From positions 1 through 64,000 of the forward strand of contig NZ_BMIQ01000004.1 of assembly GCF_014642635.1 (NCBI RefSeq): a DNA stretch of 64,000 nucleotides. Reading direction: 5' to 3'. Of this stretch, positions 56,745 through 64,000 are shown one piece after another. Within the stretch, counting starts at the first letter, position 1. Each line of letters starts with the position of its first letter. Source of the DNA: Aureimonas endophytica. GTDB taxonomy: Bacteria > Pseudomonadota > Alphaproteobacteria > Rhizobiales > Rhizobiaceae. The translations under genes were made by a program, and so were the position numbers. The notes under the pieces are model-generated. The model saw nothing but the letters and a program-made list of their open reading frames with translations, had not been told where the DNA came from and did no database searches.

Positions 56745-57031
56745 GCCTTATCTTGTGGGAGCGGAGTGGACGGCGGCTCGCGCCGCCGCCCTTTTGCTTA
56801 AAGCATGATCGAGACCCGGAACGTGGCCTGCCAGCCGTTCCGGGTCTTCTTCACCTCAAGCGTGACGGTCAGCGGTAGGAACCACATCGCATCACCTCCT
56901 CTTCGAGGGCGAGGCCTTCGCCATGGCCGGGGCGGCCCATCCTCCCCGGCGGCATCGCTGGCCCGATGCGCTCTGCTTGCGCCCTCGAATCCGATCTATG
57001 GTCCCTACCTGCCGATCCTTGCCCTTGCCTC
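56745..57031. repeat. Tandem repeat, unit 2
   Basis: The right copy of the direct repeat. It begins with GCCTTATCTTG, contains a GC-rich hairpin (56769-56787) just beyond the stop of the 29-codon frame, then the frame, the conserved core and the GGTAGGGAC stretch near the leuS promoter region. Confidence 0.7.
56798..56887 (-). CDS. 29-residue small protein, copy 2 of a duplicated pair
   Basis: A short frame from ATG (56885-56887) to TAA (56798-56800) with AGGAGGTGA at 56892-56900 as an ideally spaced ribosome binding site. The product begins [20 protein letters not shown], with three mild changes against copy 1 in this part, then diverges in the last few residues. It is basic and amphipathic rather than transmembrane. 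Both copies point toward yggS and may be transcribed with it. I recognise no named family; a small toxin, a regulator or a structural peptide are all possible. Confidence 0.6.
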   Translation of the reverse strand: MWFLPLTVTLEVKKTRNGWQATFRVSIML

Positions 57032-57103
57032 GCTGGCTGCGACGTGCTGAACGGCAGTCAATCAATATTGACTTACACTTCCACTCCGTCCGAAGCCGAA
57101 CGC

Positions 57104-59722
57104 ATGTCCGTCGAACGTTACAATCCGCGCGAAAGCGAGCCCCGCTGGCAGAAGGCCTGGGAAGAGGCCCGGCTCTTCGAGACTAAGGGGGACGGCGCGG
57201 GCGAGACCTATTACGTCCTGGAAATGTTCCCCTATCCGTCGGGGCGCATCCATATGGGCCATGTGCGCAACTACACGCTCGGCGATGTCGTCGCCCGCTA
57301 CAAGCGCGCCAAGGGCTTCGACGTCCTGCACCCGATGGGCTGGGACGCCTTCGGCATGCCGGCCGAGAACGCGGCGATGCAGAACAAGGTCCATCCGCGC
57401 GAATGGACCTATGCCAATATCGCGGCGATGAAGCGGCAGCTGAAATCCATGGGCCTGTCGCTCGACTGGAGCCGCGAATTCGCGACCTGCGACGTCGAAT
57501 ACTACCACCGCCAGCAGATGCTCTTCCTCGACATGCTGGACAAGGGCCTCGCCTATCGCCGCAGCGCCAAGGTCAACTGGGACCCGGTGGACCAGACCGT
57601 GCTGGCCAACGAGCAGGTGATCGACGGGCGCGGCTGGCGCTCGGGCGCGCTGGTCGAGCAGCGCGAGCTGACGCAATGGTTCTTCCGCATCACCGACTAT
57701 GCCGAGGACCTGCTCGCCGCTCTCGATCGCCTGAACGAGTGGCCGGACAAGGTGCGGCTGATGCAGAAGAACTGGATCGGCCGCTCCGAAGGTCTGGCGC
57801 TGCGCTGGGCGCTCGATCCGGCCGGCGCGCCGGAGGGCTTTTCCGAACTGACCGTGTTCACGACGCGGCCGGACACGCTGTTCGGCGCCTCCTTCCTGGC
57901 GATCGCCGCCGACCATCCGCTGGCGAAGGCCGTCGCCGCGACCAATCCGGACGTCGCCGCCTTCGCCGAGGAGACGAAGCGCTCCGGCACCTCGGCGGCC
58001 GAGATCGAGACGGCGGAGAAGCGCGGCTGCTTCACCGGGCTCCATGCCGTCCATCCCTTCGATCCGACCTGGACGCTGCCGGTCTATGTCGCCAATTTCG
58101 TGCTGATGGACTACGGCACCGGCGCGATCTTCGGCTGCCCGGCCCATGACCAGCGCGATCTCGACTTCGCCCGCAAATACGAGCTGCCGGTGACGCCGGT
58201 CGTGCTGCCGGAAGGCATGAGCCCGGCCGACCTCGCCATCGACACGGTCGCCTTCGACGGCGACGGCTCGATGATCAATTCGCGCTTCCTCGACGGGCTG
58301 ACGCCGAAGGCCGCCTTCGAGGAGGTCGCCGCCCGGCTGGAGGCGACGCCTCTCGGCAATGCGCCGCAGGCGGAGCGCAAGGTGAACTTCCGCCTGCGCG
58401 ACTGGGGCGTCTCGCGCCAGCGCTATTGGGGCTGCCCGATCCCGGTGCTGCATTGCGAGAGCTGCGGCACCGTGCCGGAAGCGCGCGAGAACCTGCCGGT
58501 GAAGCTGCCGGACGACATCGAGTTCGACAAGCCGGGCAATCCGCTCGACCGGCATCCGACCTGGCGGCAGGCGACCTGCCCGCATTGCGGCGGTCCGGCG
58601 CTGCGCGAGACGGACACGATGGACACCTTCGTCGACTCGTCCTGGTATTTCGCGCGCTTCACCAGCCCGCGCGCCGAAGAGCCGACCGTGCCGGCCGTCG
58701 CCGATGCCTGGCTGCCGGTCGACCAGTATATCGGCGGCATCGAGCACGCGATCCTGCATCTTCTCTATTCGCGCTTCTTCATGCGGGCGATGCGCGACAC
58801 CGGCCATCTCGCCATCGACGAGCCCTTCAAGGGCCTCTTCACGCAAGGCATGGTCGTGCACGAGACCTATCGGCAGAACGGCCAGTGGGTCGAGCCCTCC
58901 GAGGTGAAGATCCTCGGCGAGGGCGCCGGGCGCCATGCCGTGCGCCTGTCGGACGAGTCGCCGGTCGAGATCGGCGCGATCGAGAAGATGTCGAAGTCGA
59001 AGAAGAACGTGGTCGACCCGGACGACATCATCGCCTCCTACGGCGCCGACACCGCCCGCTGGTTCGTCCTGTCCGACTCGCCGCCGGAGCGCGACGTGAT
59101 CTGGACGGAGGCCGGCGCCGAGGGCGCGCATCGCTTCGTCCAGCGCGTCTGGCGTCTCGTGGCGGAAGCCGCGCCGAAGCTCGCCGAGGCGGGCGCCGCG
59201 GCGCAGAGCGACGACGCGGCGGCCAATGCCCTGCGCCGGCTCGCCCACAAGACGGTCGCCGGCGTCTCCGACGATATCGAGCGCCTCGCCTTCAACAAGG
59301 CGGTGGCCCGGCTCTACGAGCTCGTCAACGCGCTCGGCCAGGCCTTCGGCGAGGCCGGCTTCCCGGCCTCCGCGCCGGTGGCGGCCGCGGCGCGCGAGGC
59401 GCTGTCGATGCTGGTGCGGCTCGTCGCGCCGATGATGCCGCATCTGGCGGAAGCCTGCTGGGAAGCGCTCGGCGAGGCCGGTCTCGCCGCCGCCGCGCCC
59501 TGGCCGGTGGCCGAACCGGCGCTGCTCGTCGACGACGAACTCACCCTGCCGGTGCAGATCAACGGCAAGAAGCGCGGCGACTTGACGGTCCCCGCCAAGG
59601 CCGGCAAAGCTGAGATCGAAGCGGCCGTGATGGCGCTGGACTTCGTCAAGACGTCGCTCGAGGGTCAAAGCCCGAAGCGGATCGTGGTGGTGCCGGGAAG
59701 GATCGTGAATGTCGTTCTCTGA
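57104..59722 (+). CDS. leuS: Leucyl-tRNA synthetase
   Basis: An 872-residue class I synthetase. The HIGH motif is HMGH at residues 50-53 in [17 protein letters not shown], the KMSKS motif is KMSKSKKNV near residue 628, and the CP1 editing domain lies between them with [14 protein letters not shown] and [16 protein letters not shown]. The ATG at 57104 begins the standard N-terminus [15 protein letters not shown]; an earlier in-frame start would reach into the tandem repeat. It overlaps lptE by 14 bases. Confidence 0.97.
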   Translation: MSVERYNPRESEPRWQKAWEEARLFETKGDGAGETYYVLEMFPYPSGRIHMGHVRNYTLGDVVARYKRAKGFDVLHPMGWDAFGMPAENAAMQNKVHPREWTYANIAAMKRQLKSMGLSLDWSREFATCDVEYYHRQQMLFLDMLDKGLAYRRSAKVNWDPVDQTVLANEQVIDGRGWRSGALVEQRELTQWFFRITDYAEDLLAALDRLNEWPDKVRLMQKNWIGRSEGLALRWALDPAGAPEGFSELTVFTTRPDTLFGASFLAIAADHPLAKAVAATNPDVAAFAEETKRSGTSAAEIETAEKRGCFTGLHAVHPFDPTWTLPVYVANFVLMDYGTGAIFGCPAHDQRDLDFARKYELPVTPVVLPEGMSPADLAIDTVAFDGDGSMINSRFLDGLTPKAAFEEVAARLEATPLGNAPQAERKVNFRLRDWGVSRQRYWGCPIPVLHCESCGTVPEARENLPVKLPDDIEFDKPGNPLDRHPTWRQATCPHCGGPALRETDTMDTFVDSSWYFARFTSPRAEEPTVPAVADAWLPVDQYIGGIEHAILHLLYSRFFMRAMRDTGHLAIDEPFKGLFTQGMVVHETYRQNGQWVEPSEVKILGEGAGRHAVRLSDESPVEIGAIEKMSKSKKNVVDPDDIIASYGADTARWFVLSDSPPERDVIWTEAGAEGAHRFVQRVWRLVAEAAPKLAEAGAAAQSDDAAANALRRLAHKTVAGVSDDIERLAFNKAVARLYELVNALGQAFGEAGFPASAPVAAAAREALSMLVRLVAPMMPHLAEACWEALGEAGLAAAAPWPVAEPALLVDDELTLPVQINGKKRGDLTVPAKAGKAEIEAAVMALDFVKTSLEGQSPKRIVVVPGRIVNVVL

Positions 59723-60290
59723 TCGCCGCCGGTTCCGCCGACGCGCCCTGGCGCTCGGCCTTCTCGCCGGTCTCGGCCTCGGTCTCTCCGCCTGCACCGT
59801 GCATCCGCTCTATGGCACCGCCTCGATGCCGGCCGGCGCGCCCGGGCTCGCCGAGCTGAAGGGGCGGGTCGACGTCGCCCCGGTCGGCGACCGCACCTCG
59901 CAGATCGTGCGCAACGCGCTGCTCTTCGGCTTCAACGGCGGCGAGACGCCGATCGCGCCGCTCTACCGGATCGCCTTCACCGCGCTCGGCCAGGAGAATG
60001 TCGTCTCCATCCAGCAGGACTCGGGCATTCCGGCGGCGAGCATCTATAAGCTGACGGTGAACTACACGGTGACGCGCACGACGGACACGAAGGTGATCGC
60101 CACCGGTACGCGCTTCGCCGACGCGCCCTTCGACCGCAACCGCCAGCTCTTCGCCGCGACGCGCGCCTATCGCGACGCGCAGGAGCGGGCCGGCAAGGAA
60201 GTGGCCGAGCAGATGCGCCTCGTCGTGCTTTCCGCCATCCGCAAGGACCTGCCGACGCTCGCCGCCTCGGTGCCGCAGGGCAAGTCCTGA
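59709..60290 (+). CDS. lptE: LPS-assembly lipoprotein LptE
   Basis: A 193-residue outer-membrane lipoprotein that plugs LptD and helps to place lipopolysaccharide in the outer membrane. The lipobox LSAC gives C29 after an Arg-rich start and a hydrophobic stretch. [26 protein letters not shown] and [19 protein letters not shown] are typical of alphaproteobacterial LptE. It overlaps leuS and lies 6 bases before holA, the usual order in this group. Confidence 0.9.
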   Translation: MSFSDRRRFRRRALALGLLAGLGLGLSACTVHPLYGTASMPAGAPGLAELKGRVDVAPVGDRTSQIVRNALLFGFNGGETPIAPLYRIAFTALGQENVVSIQQDSGIPAASIYKLTVNYTVTRTTDTKVIATGTRFADAPFDRNRQLFAATRAYRDAQERAGKEVAEQMRLVVLSAIRKDLPTLAASVPQGKS

Positions 60291-60296
60291 TCCGCC

Positions 60297-61355
60297 ATGG
60301 CGCAGCGCAAGGCGGGCGAGGTCGAGGCCTTCCTGTCCCGCCCCGATACGAGCTTTCCGGTCGTTCTCCTCTACGGGCCGGATAGCGGCCTCGTCGCCGA
60401 GCGCGCGGCGCGCGTGGCGGCGCTGTCCGGCGCCGATCTCGGCGATCCCTTCTCGGCGGTGACGCTCTCCGCCGACGAGGTGGAGAAGGATGCCGGCCGG
60501 CTGTTCGACGAAGCCCGCACCGTCTCGATGTTCGGCGGCCGGCGGCTGGTGCGCATTCGAGGCGCCGGCGGCGGCACCTATCGAGCACTCGCCGGGGCGC
60601 TGGCCGAGCTCGGCGCCCAGCCGCCGCCGGAGGTGACGGTGGTGATCGAGGCCGGCGATCTCAAGCCGTCCTCGCCGCTGCGCGCCGCCGTCGAGAAGGC
60701 GCGGGCGGCGATGGCCCTGCCCTGCTATCCCGACGAGGGCCGGGCGCTCGACGGCATGATCGATGCCGAGATGCAGGCCGCGTCCCTGAAGATCGGCCGC
60801 GAGGCGCGCGAAGCGCTGCGCGAGCGGCTCGGCGCCAACCGCCTCGCCTCGCGCGGCGAGGTGCGCAAGCTCGCGCTCTACTGCCTCGGCCAGACGGAGG
60901 TGAGCCTCGCCGATGTCGAGGCGGTGGTCGGCGACGTCTCGTCCGAGACCGTCGACGAGGCGGTGGATGCCGCCGCGAGCGGCGAGGTGAAGCGCCTGCC
61001 CGAACTTCTCGAACGTCTCGCCTCGGCCGGCACCGCGCCCTTCGCCCTGCAGCAGGCGGTGCTGCGCCATTTCCAGGCGCTCCAGCTGATGCGCGAGCGC
61101 GTCGAGCGCCACAACGATTCCATACCGCGCGTGGTCGAGGCGCGGCGCCCGAACTTCCGGCGCAAGCCCGCCTTCGAGGCGGCGCTCGGCACCTGGACCC
61201 TGGAGGCATTGGCGCGTGCGCTGGCCCGGATCGAGGCGGCGATCCTCGCCACCCGCAAGGAAGCGCCCCTCGCCTCCGCCATCGTCGCCGACCTCCTCAT
61301 CGGCCTCGCCGTCGAAGCCGCCCGCCTGCGCTCGCGCGGCGCGGGACGCGGCTGA
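60297..61355 (+). CDS. holA: DNA polymerase III subunit delta
   Basis: A 352-residue clamp-loader subunit. VVLLYGPDSGLVAERAARVA at the start is the modified P-loop region of HolA, followed by SMFGGRRLVRIRGAG, the DVEAVVGDVSSETVDEAVDA segment of the lid, and a C-terminal oligomerisation domain with LQQAVLRHFQALQLM. It is third in the leuS-lptE-holA operon, which ends in the palindromic-repeat array. Confidence 0.93.
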   Translation: MAQRKAGEVEAFLSRPDTSFPVVLLYGPDSGLVAERAARVAALSGADLGDPFSAVTLSADEVEKDAGRLFDEARTVSMFGGRRLVRIRGAGGGTYRALAGALAELGAQPPPEVTVVIEAGDLKPSSPLRAAVEKARAAMALPCYPDEGRALDGMIDAEMQAASLKIGREAREALRERLGANRLASRGEVRKLALYCLGQTEVSLADVEAVVGDVSSETVDEAVDAAASGEVKRLPELLERLASAGTAPFALQQAVLRHFQALQLMRERVERHNDSIPRVVEARRPNFRRKPAFEAALGTWTLEALARALARIEAAILATRKEAPLASAIVADLLIGLAVEAARLRSRGAGRG

Positions 61356-61379
61356 GAGGCCGACGCGGCGATCCGCAAG

Positions 61380-62397
61380 GATGCCACCGCGTCCCTCTCC
61401 CGAGCCGGGAGAGGGTGCCGGCAGGCGGGTGAGAGAGACGTAGGGCGTCGGCGCCCGCCCTTCCCTCATCCCCCTGCCGGGACCTTCTCCCGACTCGGGA
61501 GAAGGAGGAAGCGTTGCGGCCTCGACTTTGCTTGGCACCGGAACGGCGGCCGATACGAGTCCATCGGGACGGCCCGCGACACCGCTCCCCGTCAGCGGAG
61601 GGGCGCCTTTCCTCTCCCCAGCGGGGAGAGGGTGGACGCGAAGCGGCCGGGTGAGGGGCACGCGGCGGTGGAGAATAGCGAACCGCCGCTCGGCTGCGCC
61701 GACCCCTCATCGCCTGCCGGCACTTCTCCCCGCTGGGGAGAAGAAGGCGGTGGCACGGCCGCGCCTCTGCTTGGCAGCAGGGAAGCAGTGATGCGAGGGC
61801 GCGGACAGCGCCACCGCGTCCCTCTCCCGAGACGGGAGAGGGTGCCGGCAGGCGGGTGAGGGAGACGTACGGCGTTGGCACCCGTCATTCCCTCATCCCG
61901 CTGCCGCGACCTTCTCCCGACTCGGGAGAAGGAGGAAGCTTTGCGACCTCCGCCTCATTCGGAGCCGGAGAAGCGGTTGATGCAAGCACCTTAGGAGAAG
62001 AAAGGGCGCCCTTCCTCTCCCCTGCGGGGAGAGGGTGGCCCAAAGGGCCGGGTGAGGGGTACGCGGCGGTGGAGACTCTCCAAAACTCGCTCGGCTGCGC
62101 CGGCCCCTCATCGCCTGCCGGCACTTCTCCCCGCAGGGGAGAAGAAGGCGGCGGGACGGCCTCGCCTTCACTTGGCAGATGAGGAACGGCGGATGCGAAG
62201 GGGCGCAGGCGGCACCACCGCGTCCCTCTCCCGAGACGGGAGAGGGTGCCGGCAGGCGGGTGAGGGAGCCGTGGGGCGCTGACGCTCGCATCCACTACCG
62301 GACGCAGACGCCAGCGCCCGCCCTTCCCTCATCCCCCTGCCGGGACCTTCTCCCGACTCGGGAGAAGGAGGGGGCTCGCCGGCCGCGCCCAAAAAAA
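61380..62397. repeat. Array of REP-like palindromic elements
   Basis: The whole 1-kb gap between the convergent holA and parB genes is made of one family of ~45-base hairpin elements in alternating orientation. Type A (CCCTCTCCCGAG-CGGGAGAGGG then TGCCGGCAGGCGGGTGAGGG) starts near 61391, 61822 and 62223, each followed by an inverted partner near 61465, 61892 and 62328. Type B (CCTCTCCCC-GGGGAGAGGGTGG) starts near 61612 and 62014 with inverted partners near 61707 and 62105. The period is 400-430 bases. Such elements are frequent in rhizobial genomes. No gene is seen; frames across it are repeats of each other. Confidence 0.8.
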
Positions 62398-62399
62398 TC

Positions 62400-63455
62400 T
62401 CAGAGCGAGCGGATGCGGGGGCCGTTGAGCTGGGAGGCGGCGGTCTGGAGAAGCCGGCAAAGTTCGTCCAGGCGCTCCAGCGTGCCGTAGCCGATCGACA
62501 GGCGGCCGCCCTCGGCCGGCAGGTCGATCGAGACCGGCATGCCGAGCCGGGCCGTCAGGATCGTTTCCAGAGCCACCGTGTCGGGATCGCGCGGGGCGAG
62601 CGCGGCCGGGGTGGCCGGTGCCGGGGCGGGCGGCAGGGGAGCCGGCGCGGGCGGGGCGGTGCGTTCCGGCGCTCGGGCGCTTTCCCGCGTCTGCGGCGCC
62701 TTGCGCTCGCGCGGCTCCTCGATGCCCTGCTCGCGCCGCGCCAGTTCCTCCGCCTCGCGCACCGTGAGGCCACGCTCGGCGACGCGGCGTGCGAAGCCTT
62801 CCGGGTCCTCCATCGTGACGGCGGTGCGGGCATGGCCGGCCGACAGCGCGCCGTCCGTCACCATGCGGCGCACGGTTTCGGGAAGCTTCAGGAGGCGCAG
62901 CATATTGGCGACATGGCTGCGGCTCTTGCCGAGCGCATCGGCGAGATCGGCCTGGGTATAGCCGTGATCGTCGATCAGCATCCGATAGGCTTCCGCCTCC
63001 TCGATGGCGTTGAGGTCGGAGCGCTGGACGTTCTCGATGATGGCGATTTCCAGCGACTCGCGGTCGCTGAGGCTGCGCAGGACGATCGGCACGTCCTTCA
63101 GCGCGGCGGCCTTCGCCGCGCGCCAGCGCCGCTCGCCGGCGACGATCTCGAACCGGCCTTCCGCGCCCGGCATCGGCCGCACCAGGATCGGCTGGACGAT
63201 GCCATGCGCCCGGATCGATGCGGTCAGTTCCTCGAGATCGCCCGTGTCGAAGTTGCGGCGGGGATTGCGCGGATTGGGGCCGAGCGCGTCGATCGCCACA
63301 TGGCGCTCCGCCTGCGGTGCCGAGGCCGGCGCCGGCGCGGCCGAGGCGGCCGGGCCGAGCGGCGAAAGTCCGGGGCGGAGCGGCGAAGGCCGGTCGCCGC
63401 CGATCAGCGAGGCGAGGCCGCGGCCGAGCCGCTGGCGCGATCTGTCTTCGGTCAT
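62400..63455 (-). CDS. parB: Chromosome-partition protein ParB
   Basis: A 351-residue CTPase clamp that loads at parS and spreads. The N-terminal domain contains NPRNPRRNF and the CTP-binding GERRWRAAKAA. The helix-turn-helix YTQADLADALGKSRSHVANM lies near residue 165-185. A Pro/Ala-rich linker (residues ~245-290) and the dimerisation domain follow. It starts 43 bases after parA on the same strand. Two parS-like sites lie at 24837 and 41368 in this window. Confidence 0.95.
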   Translation of the reverse strand: MTEDRSRQRLGRGLASLIGGDRPSPLRPGLSPLGPAASAAPAPASAPQAERHVAIDALGPNPRNPRRNFDTGDLEELTASIRAHGIVQPILVRPMPGAEGRFEIVAGERRWRAAKAAALKDVPIVLRSLSDRESLEIAIIENVQRSDLNAIEEAEAYRMLIDDHGYTQADLADALGKSRSHVANMLRLLKLPETVRRMVTDGALSAGHARTAVTMEDPEGFARRVAERGLTVREAEELARREQGIEEPRERKAPQTRESARAPERTAPPAPAPLPPAPAPATPAALAPRDPDTVALETILTARLGMPVSIDLPAEGGRLSIGYGTLERLDELCRLLQTAASQLNGPRIRSL

Positions 63456-63498
63456 CGGTTCTGCTTCTCGTGGGCGGGGGCGAAGGCGACGGCGGGTC

Positions 63499-64000
63499 TC
63501 ATGCGACCTCCAGCCGGCGTTCGCGCTGGATGACCTCCGAGGCGAGGCGGATATAGGCTTGGCTGCCGGAACATTTCATGTCGTAGAGGATCGCCGGCTT
63601 GCCGAAGGACGGGGCTTCCGACACCCGCACATTGCGCGGGATCACCGTGTCGTAGACCTGATCGCCCATCACCTGCCGCACGTCGTTGACGACCTGGGCG
63701 GCGAGATTGTTGCGGCCGTCGAACATGGTGAGGACGATGCCGTGCAGGTCGAGCGTCGGGTTCAGCGTGTCGCGCACCTGCTCCACCGTCTGCAGGAGCT
63801 GGCTGAGGCCCTCCAGCGCGAAGAACTCGCATTGCAGCGGCACCAGGATCGAGTCCGCCGCCGCCATGGCGTTGATGGTCAGGAGATTGAGCGAGGGCGG
63901 GCAGTCGACCAGCACGAAGTCGAACTGCGCCCCGTCCTCGGTGTGGAAATGCAGCGCGTCGCGCAGCCGATAGGCGCGGCCGGTCGCCCCGGCGATCTCC
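63499..64000 (-). CDS. parA: Chromosome-partition ATPase ParA (partial)
   Basis: The C-terminal ~167 residues of a ParA/Soj-type ATPase; the start lies beyond the right edge of the window. VLVDCPPSLNLLTINAM is the Walker B region, followed by LVPLQCEFFALEGLSQLL and LDLHGIVLTMFDGRNNLA, all typical of chromosomal ParA. The deviant Walker A motif is outside the window. ParA forms a gradient that moves ParB-bound origins. In related genomes rsmG, mnmG and mnmE follow upstream. Confidence 0.94.
   Translation of the reverse strand, partial: EIAGATGRAYRLRDALHFHTEDGAQFDFVLVDCPPSLNLLTINAMAAADSILVPLQCEFFALEGLSQLLQTVEQVRDTLNPTLDLHGIVLTMFDGRNNLAAQVVNDVRQVMGDQVYDTVIPRNVRVSEAPSFGKPAILYDMKCSGSQAYIRLASEVIQRERRLEVA

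Larger units (their letters stand above)
56341..57103. other. Intergenic region with a tandem ~380-bp repeat
   Basis: This 763-base gap between yggS and leuS is largely a direct repeat: unit 1 at about 56371-56653 and unit 2 at about 56745-57031, offset by 375-382 bases. Each unit holds one short frame (56420-56506 and 56798-56887). A ~95-base core upstream of each frame (56520-56614 and 56901-56996) differs at only four positions. The right end, with GTCAAT and ATTGAC as an inverted repeat (57057-57072), is A/T-rich and probably carries the leuS promoter. Confidence 0.7.

Noticed and set aside
61380-62397. A CRISPR array
   Set aside because: The repeats are palindromic, of two types, in alternating orientation, with a 400-base period and no short unique spacers. 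No cas genes are present.
61528-62490. Several short open frames inside the palindromic array, such as those at 61632-61859 and 61856-62182
   Set aside because: They arise from the same repeated elements read in different frames and have no ribosome site or conserved product.

Overview
The window is a GC-rich stretch of a bacterial chromosome, most likely from an alphaproteobacterium of the order Hyphomicrobiales (rhizobia, Brucella and Aurantimonas relatives). The reasons are an mdh-sucC-sucD-sucA-sucB-lpdA operon, a ZapE ATPase, an Omp19-type lipoprotein, a 1,616-residue NAD-glutamate dehydrogenase, a DUF1674/SDHAF4 protein, and the order leuS-lptE-holA-parB-parA that usually lies beside the chromosomal origin in this order. 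The genus cannot be fixed from the sequence alone. No tRNA, rRNA, CRISPR array, prophage or intact insertion sequence was seen.

Layout. 1-3.4 kb: OsmC, XerC, a TraB/GumN protein and a tiny secreted protein, closed by a perfect 34-bp palindromic terminator. 3.4-14.4 kb: an 11-kb minus-strand operon for the lower TCA cycle (mdh, sucC, sucD, sucA, sucB, lpdA) with four small membrane or secreted genes between sucB and lpdA. 14.7-20.2 kb: ZapE, an Omp19-like lipoprotein, beta-carbonic anhydrase, a LysE exporter, DUF429, pyridoxal kinase. 20.3-25.2 kb: the large NAD-glutamate dehydrogenase, which carries a parS-like site inside its coding sequence. 25.2-34.2 kb: an accessory region with two TetR regulators and nearby inverted repeats, DinB, two divergent HPP membrane proteins, a GMC oxidoreductase facing a DoxX/cupin/SMP-30/VOC operon, and a nucleotidyltransferase with an overlapping partner gene. 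34.2-42.9 kb: purH, a small lipoprotein, heparinase-like protein, NADP reductase, rsmB, htpX, a second parS-like site, an AGE-family epimerase, SDHAF4. 43-51.4 kb: nuclease, TolA-C-like protein, Uma2 nuclease, a doubly broken S41 peptidase gene, an RTX protein, an esterase-like hydrolase facing a membrane-bound AraC regulator. 51.4-56.3 kb: acs, an AI-2E family transporter, DedA, YggS. 57.1-64 kb: leuS-lptE-holA, a 1-kb palindromic-repeat array, parB and the truncated parA.

How parts work together: the TCA operon runs from 2-oxoglutarate to succinate and from malate to oxaloacetate, and the nearby NAD-glutamate dehydrogenase feeds 2-oxoglutarate into it. ParA and ParB with the two parS-like sites would form the chromosome-partition system. 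leuS, lptE and holA form an overlapping housekeeping operon.

The least expected content is in the gaps. A tandem ~380-bp repeat between yggS and leuS holds two homologous 28- and 29-codon ORFs, each behind a strong ribosome binding site; their differences fall partly on silent codon positions. A separate 25-codon ORF between acs and the AraC gene has its own promoter-like sequence, a ribosome binding site complementary to the whole 16S rRNA 3' tail, and a terminator. These are the best candidates here for undescribed small-protein genes.
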